DNA of 64,000 nt from NCBI GenBank assembly GCA_019925105.1, contig JAHGAU010000005.1:434001-498000 (forward strand), written 5' to 3'. The notes beneath the pieces are model-generated. The model did not search any database, was not told where the DNA came from, and saw only the letters and a program-made list of their open reading frames with translations. Each line of letters opens with the position of its first letter. Within the stretch, counting starts at the first letter, position 1. The translations under genes were made by a program, and so were the position numbers. Of this stretch, positions 22,060-32,760 are shown in pieces. This stretch comes from Niebla homalea (taxonomy: Eukaryota > Ascomycota > Lecanoromycetes > Lecanorales > Ramalinaceae).

Positions 22060-22368
22060 ATGTTTTTCAGGACGTTTTTCTCGCGGTCTGGGGTGGCCAT
22101 AAAGGGGATCCATCGCGGGCTGGAGTGGCCATGGAAGGGGATCCACCCCAACTACCTGGCCGTGGCTGGCCTGGGAGTCGCTGTGTGGGCCGCGGTCGAG
22201 TCTCACAGGTATGTTTGATGCTTCCAAGCTCTTGTCCTCTGTTTCCACACTCGTTTCTGTCCCATTATGGTGCTCTTGTCGTACACTCTGACCCTCGATA
22301 GCTCGAACAAAGCCTCCCAGGCCAAGTCACAGCCGACGGTAGTTGGGGAGCAGGTCCCCAAGAAGTAG
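22060..22368 (+). CDS. small single-helix protein (71 aa), possibly mitochondrial
   Basis: Two exons, 22060-22208 and 22302-22368, with a 93-bp intron (CACAG|GTATGT ... CGATAG|C). The product begins MFFRTFFSRSG, a basic amphipathic start like a mitochondrial presequence; it contains a partial internal repeat (KGIHRGLEWPW / KGIHPNYL), one hydrophobic helix (YLAVAGLGVAVWAAV) and a polar tail ending VPKK. The sequence HxxYLAxxxLG is loosely like subunit k (Atp19) of fungal ATP synthase, but the match is too weak to name it. Clean splice sites and frame support a real gene. Confidence 0.5.
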
Positions 22369-22603
22369 GCCGCCCCGGCTCGCGTGACCTTTTGGGGGCG
22401 TTTTGGTGTTAGGGGAATATATTTTGGTGGAGTAGGGGTGGTTGGGTGAGTTATTTCCATTTTCTTTTCAGCAGTGTATTCTTCCTTTCGTCGACCGATG
22501 TTCATGATCTTACGAGAGCTCGGAGGATTGCCCTTGGTTCCCTTCAATCGTGTCGTCCGTAGCTCCACAGAGTATTGCTAAACAACAACTTTCTGTAGTG
22601 GAG

Positions 22604-22675
22604 GAAACCCCCCCCCCCTACGCTATTAATGCTCCGTTCTGGAGCTAGAACAAGAAGAGATGAGAGAGAGAAAAA
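22604..22675 (+). repeat. diverged copy of the 20.7-kb repeat
   Basis: Contains a C-homopolymer, then CTACGCTATTAATG, TCTGGAGCTAGAACAAG and AGAGATGAGAGAGAG, aligning with the start of the units at 20685 and 20834. Confidence 0.65.
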
Positions 22676-24368
22676 GGGCAACGGCTTAGTGTCATGTCAA
22701 ATACATCGCAATCATGTAGACAGTACGCGTTCTCACCCACGATCTCGACCACCCAGATTACGATTTCTACAAAAACACACCTCAGTCATTAACCACCCAG
22801 TCGATCCATCTCAAATAAGACCTACCCCAGCTATTTATTCGTTACGAGCATCTCCAGAAGTGTATTCAAGTTGTCCCTGTTCGACAGGCAAGACGACAAC
22901 ACCACCAACCAGTTATTACACCTCAACAAATGAGCAACAAGTACTTCGAGCAACTCCTTAGTCGACTCTCACCAAAACCCCTACCAGTAGCCAAGAAGAC
23001 AAGGCTCCTGGAGCTCAGCGTGACACGGACGCATCCCTAATACCTCCACAGCCAAATTCTCACAGAAGAGCTCAGGAGATCATTGAACAAAGCAGTCAGC
23101 AACAAGCGACTGACCCACCGCGCCTCTCTACTAGATCGGTCAAACTCAAGACAAGCTTGGACCCATGCATGACGGATTAGACGATCACTTTGCACATTTC
23201 AATGACTGCCTCTTTCCGTTCAGCAGCTTCCAATCTTTCTACACAACTCGATAGGCAATGCTGCCAACAGTCTCAATACGTGTGTATCTCCATGATTCCA
23301 ACTATCTTGGGGTAGACCTGTCAGTTGAGTATCGATACCAACTGAATACCGAGGTAATGGCCCGAACTACGTGTTGCAATGGATCAGGTAGCAGGGCAAA
23401 ATCTGATCGAATCTGCTTGGACTATTTGCATCTTCGATCACCACGGGAGGCTTTGCTGTACGTACCTTCTAAGATCTGTCCTATTTGAGGACTGACAGCT
23501 GAGATAGATGATCTAAGGCTGATAACAACCATTGCTCAGCGACTTGAGTCCTAAAAGGAAACAACTATTCAGCAGAGACTTCGTTCTGAGATAATACTCC
23601 TAGGAAAGTCGAGAGTTGGCAGCACTCCCAGTGAGCGGTCAGACTCTCGCCACGATAGATCGGATATGACATAGCTGACATTGCCGGTAGAAACTTCACC
23701 CTTCAATAATCTATGGATGTTGAAAGCGTCTGATCGACATCAGCCTCATCCGAAATATTTGTGTGGAAGATTCCTCGACGATGAATATGAGATTGATATC
23801 ACGTTCAGCAAGAACCAGTCTCACAATGATGGATAGCTATACATGTAGTACAAGGCGTTACTACAGTGTCGAAGATGTAGGCGAGCTCTAATACTGCCTG
23901 TATTCCTTATGACTGCAAGGAAGGAACCGGCAGGCTGAAATCTTGAGACGCTTTTGATTCTGAATCTGCTGGGCGCTTGCACCGATGATCTACTTCTCTG
24001 ATCGTCTGTATACACGAATATTTGCTTAAATACTTCTAGTGCGCTGCGCTTTGGACTATCGCCAAGCCTATGTATCTACAATCCATAGTCTTATGTCTCC
24101 TTCGTATGGTCCAGCATTGGCTTTCCATCCGACTTTCACGGATGATATTCAGCTTTTCCCCTGAGCGTAATCAGGAGAAAAGCGAAGCAGTACTGTGGAG
24201 ATCCAGCAAAACATTGGGTGCCACAGGGCGGTGCGTGGTCCTCTAAATTTGGTAGGTGGCTTTTACTAAAGCCAGCATAGTCGCACCTTTGGTAATATAG
24301 ATCCATTGGATCATCAAATACAGAATTGAGCACATCTTCCGAGCTTGCAACTAGAGTGTTTTTCAGCG
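22676..24368. other. long stretch without an intact gene
   Basis: Fragments of plausible protein appear (for example IDDLRLITTIAQRLES near 23500 and FLDDEYEIDITFSKNQ near 23770, plus strand) separated by TAA and TAG stops. They may be remains of an unidentified gene or mobile element; I cannot assign a family. Confidence 0.3.
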
Positions 24369-25134
24369 TCATGCGCCGGTGCCCGTTTTATCCAATATGA
24401 GCTGTGGTCCCGATTCCTCTTCACCAATCTTAGCTATCTGACTCCACGTCCTGTATTCGTTCATCTCAGCGGAGGCTCCGAGCTCTTTCGCCGGCGCCGA
24501 GTTCCAAGCAAAGACCAACACGTGACCCAGCTGCCAATGTCCCTCATATAAGCGTCCGTTGACCATGATGAACACCAGGTGAGTGGACATAGGCACGATG
24601 CAAATTGCCAGCGTGGTAGTGGCAAGCTTGTTGGGTACACCATGGAAGCCATAACCATAGCCATTCCGCTGGATCGTGAAAACATTCTCCGTATGTACAT
24701 TCTGAGGAGCCCATTCATCCCAAGGTAAGATCGTTTTGCTCCAGCGAGGGTCACCCTCCTCGACCCAATCGAGTTTCCCATTTCTGGAGCCTTCTTTGAG
24801 CGCCGGCTGATTGACATCATGAGGTATCGCACGTACGATTTTCCTGGCTTGGGAGATTGGCGGTACAGCATAGAGCCTTTGGTTGGGTCCGAGAAAGCCC
24901 GCGCAAGATCTTCTGTTAAATTCGAGCCTAGATTAATAGATAGGCGCCAATCTACTGATTCGAGGACGTATCCTGACTTGAGAAAGGTAGGCTCGGGTTA
25001 AGGAAAATGAAGTTTCCCCCGCTCCAAAATGTCAGCATACATTCCACGGTAGTCAAACGAACGTCAGAGGAAGAGTCTTGGATAGTGCTTTCTGGGCTAT
25101 TCATTGTGCGTGCCAACTCCAGTGTCATCCTCAT
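24369..25134 (-). pseudogene. 3' remnant of a fungal integral membrane protein gene
   Basis: A frame open from about 24932 to 24369 reads FLGPNQRLYAVPPIS, later TIQRNGYGYGFHGVPNKLA, a hydrophobic helix, then WQLGHVLVFAWNSAP and a short tail. This matches the C-terminal end of a large fungus-specific membrane-protein family I know: a YGYG motif, a last helix, an SxxxELxALAxNS-like motif and a final WxxIxxVRE-like strand (here WSQIAKIGEEE). Upstream (24952-25134) another frame (LELARTMNSP, TTVECMLTF) may be the preceding part, but frame and stops do not connect cleanly. The large N-terminal domain is missing; the region beyond is helicase family locus B, so the gene was truncated there. Confidence 0.45.
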
Positions 25135-25310
25135 TTTGTCAATTGTCCTGCAGCCTCTTTGCTAGATCCGTTTAAAATGTCCATTGGATTAGAGGATTGT
25201 TGACGGATGGCAATGGTATCTTTTGGATCCAGATAGTGTTTCAAAGGTCCCAATGTTGCAGCGATGATCAAACTTTCGACTCATGAATAGAGGGTCAGGT
25301 GACGTATATT

Positions 25311-25583
25311 TCAATTCTCCCGCAACCGTATGAATGCAAAGTGAGGTATTAATTCCCCAAATGTGTTGTGAATTGTTTGACAAACAATCCATTCACAATA
25401 ATGATGAAGTGTTGCGGTGATAATCATACTCTCCATAGTAAGTGGCAATTCAAATGAAGAAGACCTCAATTCCTCCGCAAAATCCATGTGACAATGAATC
25501 CAAAGTGAGGTTTTGATCCCCCAAATGTGTTATGATTTGTTTGACAACCAAATTCACATCAATGTTGAATTGTGCTGCGGTGA
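25311..25583 (+). repeat. promoter repeat of helicase/zinc-knuckle family, locus B (two units)
   Basis: Units 25311-25420 and 25466-25583 are about equally similar to each other and to 16033-16155. The first contains a perfect 7-1-7 palindrome, TTGTTTGACAAACAA (25373-25387), which is imperfect in the second unit. Confidence 0.75.
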
Positions 25584-25625
25584 CCGAGTCGCGCTAGGCA
25601 CGTGATTGTGTCACGACACTCCGGT

Positions 25626-25634
25626 CTATATATT
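25626..25634 (+). promoter_or_regulatory. TATA box of helicase relic B
   Basis: CTATATATT followed by a CT-rich tract and TCATTCGATTTT...CACTCTAAATAT, the same layout as at 16290. Confidence 0.55.
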
Positions 25635-25778
25635 CCTCCCCCTCCGCCCACCTTTCCTCTTTCTTCCTCTTTCTTTTCTTTGTATTGAAATCATTCGATT
25701 TTTCTATCACTCTAAATATATAGTATAGAGACCTTGTCTTGCACGTGATCCAATGAGAAGGATCAGCGTGAGCTACCG

Positions 25779-26631
25779 ACAGCAACACTTGGAGCAGCTG
25801 TCAACCTGCCGGTGCTAGCCACTGCACCTTCCAACACAGCGGTCAATGCTCTACTCAGATACATCGAGGGGAACGACGACCAGACAACTCACAAAGTCAA
25901 ACTTTGCCAGAACTCTTCAGCTTCTATCGTCAAGCGGAAGCGGTCGTGACCGTCCCCGGTGATGAAGTCATGAACCTGGATTATGCTCGGTCGGTCGATT
26001 TTGTTGCTGCGGAGAAGGTGTCCCTCGAGACCCTCAAGGCTCGCACCTGCATGAAATGTGGGCAGCAGGGACATTGTTTTGGTGAATGCCCGAACTAGGA
26101 GGTCGGCCACCAATTTAGCAAGTGCAAGAGATGCCAGGGCCCGTATCACCTTGAGGAGTAGTGTCCCGTCCCCTGGTGTTCCAAGTGCCGCAGTCGTTAT
26201 ATAAAGAAGGATTATCCACAATTCATCTGCCGCAAGTCAAGAAACAAGGCTATAAAGCAGCCGACTATCTTCAGCATAACCTTCGTATATACGATGATTG
26301 CGGTGATGTTGGCCATTTAACGAAACAGTACCAGCATCCGGTAAATAAGCAATCGTATCCATTCAATGAGACCGCTACCAAGAAGAAGCTCAAGGGCAAA
26401 GAATTGGTCAAGGATACTGGGGCAGCGGTAACTGAAGATAAACAGGACGCTGCGGCAGAAGGGACTGGCGATGGCGATCTTAGACCCGAGGGCAATTGGC
26501 AGGAACGTGTACCTTTGGAATTCGAGGCAGAGAACGAAGGCGCCATAGTCCATGGAGACGATGAGGATGCCGCCGGGGCTGGCAAGGATGAGGCCGCAGA
26601 CGAAGCTGGCTGGGGTGTTCACGCATGGTAA
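25779..26631 (+). pseudogene. relic B: helicase/zinc-knuckle gene with deleted helicase core
   Basis: The first coding piece (about 25782-25900) reads LGAAVNLPVLATAPSNTAVN, the motif Ia region that follows Walker A in UPF1-like helicases. Near 25905 it jumps to the region before the zinc knuckles (LPELFSFYRQAEAVVTVPG, homologous to LQKLYTFYQNKKTVVTLSG of relic A), so motifs II-VI are gone. One intact CCHC knuckle remains (CMKCGQQGHCFGEC); TAG stops at 26096 and 26159 interrupt the next ones, and a later stretch is frameshifted. From about 26290 the frame is open through a Lys-rich segment and the acidic tail ending VHAW. Promoter repeat, TATA box and 3' flank are kept. Cannot make a helicase. 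Confidence 0.7.
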
Positions 26632-27958
26632 ATGGCAGACTACAGTAGACTTTCTCAAGCATAGCTCTACGCACTATATAAAACCATTTAAATGACTTTC
26701 ATGATCGATCGCACTACATTCCAAACTACACAAATGACTGCTCTACAGACCCGCTATCCAATTTTTTCAATTCGCCATCTACATTGCAAGTTGGAATTTC
26801 ACGCTGCCTACGGATGCTAAGTGCGTACAGTGGCGTGTTGCATGCCTCCAGCTGTATGCTGCACTTCTCGTTCACCTGCTCTATACGGCTCTCGCATCCC
26901 CATTTCACGCACAGATTGTTCGCTGGGTATTCAAGAAAAGACGCGAATAGTCGGATAAGCCTGCTTCGCTGCGAACCCAGATGGTGGCATCATTCCTCCA
27001 GGTAGGCCTGAGAGCATTGCCACTTAGCGCCTACACGACTGTCCAGCACCAGAAGCATAGTAAAGGCCCGCTTACTTCCGCATCTTAGGGCTACGTACGT
27101 TACCAACGGTGAAGACCGCCGGAGTCCTATACAAGATATTCGCTCCATCCGCCTACACGTCCTTCACATATATAACATTGGGTGCTGCAACACGATTCCA
27201 TCTTCGCTATTCCGTTAAAGCAGAGCACACCTGATCGGCACCAGGTCTCGCCTGGCTGACCTCTCCGCGTAAGCACCCACCGCAGGCTTTCTCTTACATG
27301 TGATGACCCATTGAGGTGGTGAAGTTCTTCTGGTCCTGAAGCTCTTCTGGTCCTGAAGCGAGCCAAACTCCATTTGAAGGTCGTGGAAGGCGGTCCACAG
27401 GCCCCAAAAACGTAAGATTGTCGTCCTTTACGTGCATGGAGAAGGTTTAATCTATGTCCGTTTTGTTAGATTGGCACAGGAACGGGTCTGAGAATGATGC
27501 ACTCTGAGATGCATGAGGAAACAGGACAAGTTGGGCGAATCTACTTTGCGTTCTGCAACAATTCAACCATCCTCCGTCGCCAGAGATGATATGGACTGAC
27601 CGCAATCCACGATATGTCTGCTCTCAGGCACCGAAAGGCCGTCAGCTCATGCGCACCGGTTATACCTACTCCAGCGTATCTCTACAGGTCTAGCGTAAGT
27701 CAAATCTCCAGATGTTATCCTTGTTCAGAGCTTGCAGCAGTGTTCCGTCTATTAGGAGGCTTGGCCTAAGTTCCGTGACCTTCGTCAGGCCAAATTTGAG
27801 TCATTTGGTCATCATAGGGTTGGGTGGGACAGTCGGGAGGGGACAGTCTTGCAGTTCAGACACAATGATAAATTTCGTTTATGGCTGGCTTGCAAAGAAA
27901 TTAGCTACAATGACATTGCGATGGAAGCAAATACAAGCGCTTAGCAAATTTTCTCGTC
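26632..27958. other. 3' flank of relic B and intergenic
   Basis: Begins with the shared helicase-family 3' flank (26661-26722). A 17-bp direct repeat (TCTTCTGGTCCTGAAGC) lies near 27325-27360. No gene recognised in the remaining 1.2 kb. Confidence 0.45.
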
Positions 27959-29976
27959 TTAAAATGTTCTCAGATCAGTGACTTCAGAATCGGAGACTTC
28001 AGACTCGATGACCTCAGGATCAGAATCTTCAAGATCAGATGATTCAGGATGAAAGGAGGATTCACTGCCGTTGTGACCCTTGTCGGTCGATCCACGTGCC
28101 GATTCAATGCCCGATGAAGCTTGACTGGAATTCATCATGATATCTGCCTCCTGAGGTTCAATGTCGCGATATGTTTTGGGAGCATTACGCACACGGCTGG
28201 AACGTCTGAGGATCTGTTCCTGAAGCTTTCCTCTTGACTGTTTCTTCCTTGATGGCATAAGAGTCTGATGCGAGTCTCCTTTCTCGTTGTCGCCTTCGGA
28301 GCTGCTATGACTTAGTATATTACGCTTTCGTTTGACTATAGATTTTGCCATGTTTGACCTGACTATAACCTTGCTTTTGCCCTTTCCAGAATGCGGTGGA
28401 TCCTTTGGAAGTACTACGAATCGCTTCCTGCTCTGATTCGAATTTGGAGGATCGTCCCCGAGTATAGAGGTATCGAGTTGCATCCCAGCGGGCAATGGAG
28501 AACTCAGTTGATCATCGTACCTGAAATCCGAGGTACCGTATTGCATCCCAGCCGGTGATGGAGAACTTAGTTGATCATAATACCTGAAATCAAAGGCATC
28601 GCGTTGTATCCTAAGCGGCGATGGAGAACTCAGTTGTTCATCGTACCTGAAATCAAAGGCATCGCGTTGCATCCCAGCCGGCGATGGAGAACTTAGTTGA
28701 TCATCGTACCTGAAATCAGAGGTACCGTGTTGAATCCCAGTCGATGGATAACTCAGTACGTTCTTTTCGATATCAGCATTGGACATCATCTTTTCACATG
28801 AGTCAGGAATTTCGAGTACGGGCGAGTTTCGTTCACCAGCCTGAGCAGGGATGAGTCGTCGACAGGGCTGAGCTTGGCTCCTAACTTTCACTGGAGTGGA
28901 AACTTCAATCGCTTTGCTTTTCTCCATAGGATGGCGCATCGTGATGAATTTCTGCACCCGTTCCGCAAGGCTAGGCTCACTGACGACCGGGTGGGAAGGA
29001 CGGCTTGCAAAATGATTTCCCATACGAGTCTTCACGAGTTCCGCAAGGCTAGGTCCACTGACGACCGGGTAGGATTGAACTATGAGCTCTTCACTTTCGA
29101 TCCCAGAAGAAGCATCAGAATCCGAATCATCTTCATCTGTGTCCGGCAGGAGTGTAAGGTCAATTACAACCTTCTGAGCCTCTTGTTTGATGGTTGGTCG
29201 AGGGCTAGAAGATGAAGGACCAGGTGGCATATATGAAGTGGATGGCTTGCCAGAGGAGTGAGTGGGCGGTAGTTCAACAGGCATGGGATCGACATCTCGC
29301 TCAACCGAAGGCTGGTTGTCCATTGGCCATGAGACTGACATTGGAAGCTGCCCAACATCATCAATCCTGGCTGATAGCTTGACAGTGGTATCTTTGCTAC
29401 CTAGTTCGGGACTTGGATGCATAGCAGTGGTAAGAGTAGACTCCTTCATGACCGTACTTGGTCTTCCAACAGGAGCCTGAGGTGCACTCGGTCGTTTGAT
29501 TCCATTATCCTCGTTGATTATGAATCCAGGTGTCGGTTGTCGTGGCGGAGGTGGCTGCCAGGTATGGGAACTGGCCTGCTGTGGTGGCCCTGGAGATGGC
29601 TGCCAGGTATGAGGGCTGGCCTGCTGTGGTGCCCCTGGAGGAACTGGCTGACTCCAGTTGTAGAACGGAAACGGTGTAGGCACTGCTGGTATCCATTGAC
29701 CGGCATGGTGAGGGCCAAAAGTAGGCGGAACACCATGGCCCCCATACCCAAAAGAGTACGTCACCTGAGACACAAAGGGTTGCTGCTGTGGTATCCAGTA
29801 TGGATTCGGTTGAGCATATTGATTCTACTAGATGTCAGTACAAGTCCCATTCAATTGGAGACATCGAATAGTTGATGACTGACGGCTGACTGATTTGCTG
29901 CCCTTCTTCTGAAGAATTGATCTCTCTCCGCTCTGTTTGTCCACGGCTTAGTCCCATTGTTGCCGGTTGGGGCCAT
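27959..29976 (-). CDS. disordered, repeat-containing protein of unknown function (652 aa)
   Basis: Two exons: 29884-29976 (MAPTGNNGTKPWTNRAERDQ...) and 27959-29824, with a 59-bp intron (GTCAGT...TACTGAC...AGTAG). The second exon is open from its acceptor, and no ATG exists in it before residue 100, so the upstream exon is needed. The N-terminal third is Pro/Gln-rich with a doubled PQQASxHTWQP motif; the middle is acidic (DTDEDDSDSD) and has a repeated PVVSxPSLAExV; then come 21-residue tandem repeats, basic NLS-like clusters (KRKR, RKKQSR) and an acidic C-terminus. No folded domain is visible. A nuclear role is an inference from the basic clusters only. Confidence 0.62.
28481..28744 (-). repeat. 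63-bp coding tandem repeat (four units plus partial)
   Basis: Encodes 21-residue units of the form AGMQRDAFDFRYDEQLSSPSP; units start at 63-bp intervals (28481, 28544, 28607, 28670, 28733). Confidence 0.88.
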
Positions 29977-30123
29977 CTCGTGGGCTCCTGCTAGTACGGT
30001 CAGCGTTTGCACGAAAGTCACCCCGGGTGCGAAGAGTCATAAATCGAAACGCATGGTAGTGAAGAGACTCTTGACTGGAATCTCGTACCTGTGAGGAGGG
30101 GTTTCCAGGTGGGAAGAAGATTC

Positions 30124-30172
30124 TCTGCTGTCTGCTGTCTGCTGTCTGCTGTCTGCTGTCTGCTGTCTGCTG
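30124..30172 (+). repeat. microsatellite (TCTGCTG)7
   Basis: Exactly seven perfect copies of a 7-bp unit, about 150 bp upstream of the start of the 652-residue protein gene. Confidence 0.95.
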
Positions 30173-32298
30173 GAGACGGAGATGGAGATGGAGATGAATG
30201 TTGTAGAAGGAGAAGTGCGGGGCAGCTGGTGTCTTGACTGAGATTCCCAGAAGAGGGAAGCGTCAGCCTCGAGCGTCCTCCATTTTGGGAAGGCACCCTC
30301 ATGGCACAACCCCCCCACTCACCATCTTTCCTTGTTGGCATACGTGCCATCTGCTGCAAGCTTTCCATTCCAGACATATGAACACTGCGTCACACATTCA
30401 TTGTTTCGATTTGGGAGAGGGGTGAAGGTGATTCAAACCATGTTGGTTATTTATGGCCAATCCGCACCAGAACTGACAGCGAGAGTGTGTGGCAAGATAT
30501 GCGCAAGTGATGATTGGCAGAAACCCATCCAGCTTCACTGAACAGACGGTATACGGACAAGGGAACGAGAAGAAGAAATAAATTTGGGGCGTCAACCTTG
30601 ATGATCGGGCCAGGGGAGAGAAAGGGAATGGGTAAAGAGGAGATATTATACACCTGGGACTCATCTAGTACTAATCTAAACTGGGTTAGTTGCAACAAAA
30701 TCCTTCAAGATAGAGTACTTGAGGCAAGATTGTATATCGCTATGCAAGTGCCGGTCCCTTGTCACTGCGCTCAGGTGTCGAGTTTATGAACGGGTTCCAG
30801 CATAACATTGATCGCCACAATCGGCATCAGGAGACTTTATCTGAATTTGAAGCTATCACCTATTTTTCACCGGCTCAGACACATTCCAGAAATTTGTACA
30901 TACCGCTTGCTTCAGCTGAAGCCGCACCTTCGGGATCTATCCTCCACGAGAGCTTCATGTCCTCCACTTGTCCCAGGCTACAAATGGCCCGTGGTCTTTC
31001 GCCAAACGCTGAATGCGCTTGTCTCCTCATATCTCTTTGATTATGAATTCACTGTAGCAACAGGAGCACTGACCGAGGGGCATTGAGGCCTCATGCGTTT
31101 CCTGCGGTTCACACAATGGGGAAGAGCTTCAATGTAGCCTGATTCGGTCCATTGCAGTCGTTACGTCATGCTTCCTGCAGTAGCCTGTCATGGATCCAGT
31201 ACCTTTCTGAAATCAGTGCTTGGTATTACACTTGGATTTCCGGGAACGTCCTGACAATGCACGAAGGGTTGCAGCTTCAGGTAGATCGCATGCTTGGGGT
31301 GAACAGCCAGCTACTGAAGGATGTTTGACCGTCCGAGTCGCCGGGTAGAAATTGTTGCCGCAAGGCTCTCCCGCATCAATTGAGATTACTTTTAACTTCC
31401 AACTCCGTTTTGCCACTCAGCAAATTAACCAGGCTATTTGCGGCTAGCCCCATTCCCAAGACTCTTGGAAAGCCTTGGCACTCGTCCAAGCTCTTTTCAG
31501 CCATCACATCCGCTAGATCATACAATGCAAGCTAGAAAAACAAATTGCTATCACTCATCACTGATGAGTATGAGGTCATGAATTGAAGCTTGCCTCTCGT
31601 ATGGGCCAATCTGAAAAGGAAAAGCCACGGTCTCAACCTGGACGCTCGGGAAACAACGCGGAGAACCTTCACAGACTTTTGCAATTCAGAGAATTGAAGC
31701 CTATCATAACTTATTTCATGGCTTCTCGCCACTCCAAAAGACCATTAGCAATTTAGCTGTTCAAAAGCCATCACGACGTTCATCCCATTGTACCTTTGGA
31801 TGACAATATTGATGCTTTCTTGAGCCCCTGGCTTCATCTATCGACGGTTTGGGTAACCTGTGGGATGCCCGGCCCCGTCCCACTAGGCCCAGCTCTTGCA
31901 CGTAGTCTGTTGGATTACTTGTTGAGTGGATACTGCGCGTTGACAGGTAGCGCAGGTCTGTTGGGGCAGGTTTCTGGGTTGGTGAGGCGGATTCGTGGGC
32001 AGCGGCAATATCGTTTCATCGCCAGTCCTGAGAGAGGGTTGCGTGTTTCAAGTCGTCCCGCTCATGCTGAGACTTCACAGCCCGCATCGAAATGCCCTGT
32101 GATGCTATTTTTGAGACTTGGAGGATTCCGTTTAATACTTGATGTGATGTCCTCTTTTCTTCGGAGGAAAAAACCCACCCTGTGGGAAGTCTGAGCATTG
32201 GGAGAGCACTTCATTGCAGTCCCAGTTTAATGATGTTCGAGTGAATATCACACTTAAGCTGGTCAGAACATCTTCACTCTCTCGAACTTAGTCTCACG
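30173..32298. other. 2.1 kb without a recognised gene
   Basis: Short frames on both strands (longest about 130 codons near 31796) have no domain, signal peptide or splice logic. A short palindrome (ACTCATCACTGATGAGT) is at about 31553-31569. Confidence 0.4.
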
Positions 32299-32760
32299 AT
32301 GAATTTGCTGTTCTCCGCTCTCAACATTGTGCTTCTTTCAGCTCTCTGCATCCATGCCGCTCCCAAACCGAGCGGCGCTAGTTTCCACCAGGGCGCCCTC
32401 TGCTCACCTGAGGCCGCCCGCTCGAATTGCCCTGGCTTCAATGCTGTGTGGACACCGGAAAAGATTCTGGCTTCCTGTGGCGCGTACTGCTGGCCTGACC
32501 GCTGGGCAGGCAAGCGATCCACCTGGGACTGGAATGAATGTCCCGTGCGTTACATTCCATCTGGCGAACCCCTCTAGAACAGACTTTCGTGATTATAAAT
32601 CCGCATTGCATACTGACGATCCGTGATCTAGAAATGCCTTGACGGATTGTATAGCGGCAGCACGACACCGACGAGTGCCGCAGATGGGGCCAAGTGCGCA
32701 AAGTGGGAGTTCTCGAATTGCGGGATGAACCCAGATTGGAGGAAGGTTTTAGAAACGTGA
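32299..32760 (+). CDS. small secreted cysteine-rich protein (124 aa, 8 Cys), effector-like
   Basis: Two exons, 32299-32544 and 32632-32760, with an 87-bp intron (GTGCGT...TACTGAC...TCTAG). The first 20 residues (MNLLFSALNIVLLSALCIHA) form a signal peptide, cleaved near AAPKP. The mature protein of about 104 residues holds eight cysteines (LCSPE, NCPG, SCGAYC, ECPKC, KCAKW, NCGM), enough for four disulfides, and is rich in Trp. Splicing is supported by three things: an ideal branch site, frame retention, and the extra four cysteines gained. No known domain is recognised. Size, secretion and Cys content fit an apoplastic effector or antimicrobial-type protein; that role is inferred only. Confidence 0.72.

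Noticed and set aside
23460..24015. Stretch of protein-like fragments with several stops
   Set aside because: Could be a decayed gene, but I could not match any family or find a consistent frame, so it is only noted as unassigned.
31796..32194. 132-codon plus-strand frame
   Set aside because: Starts at a non-ATG codon, composition is not clearly protein-like and no motif is present.
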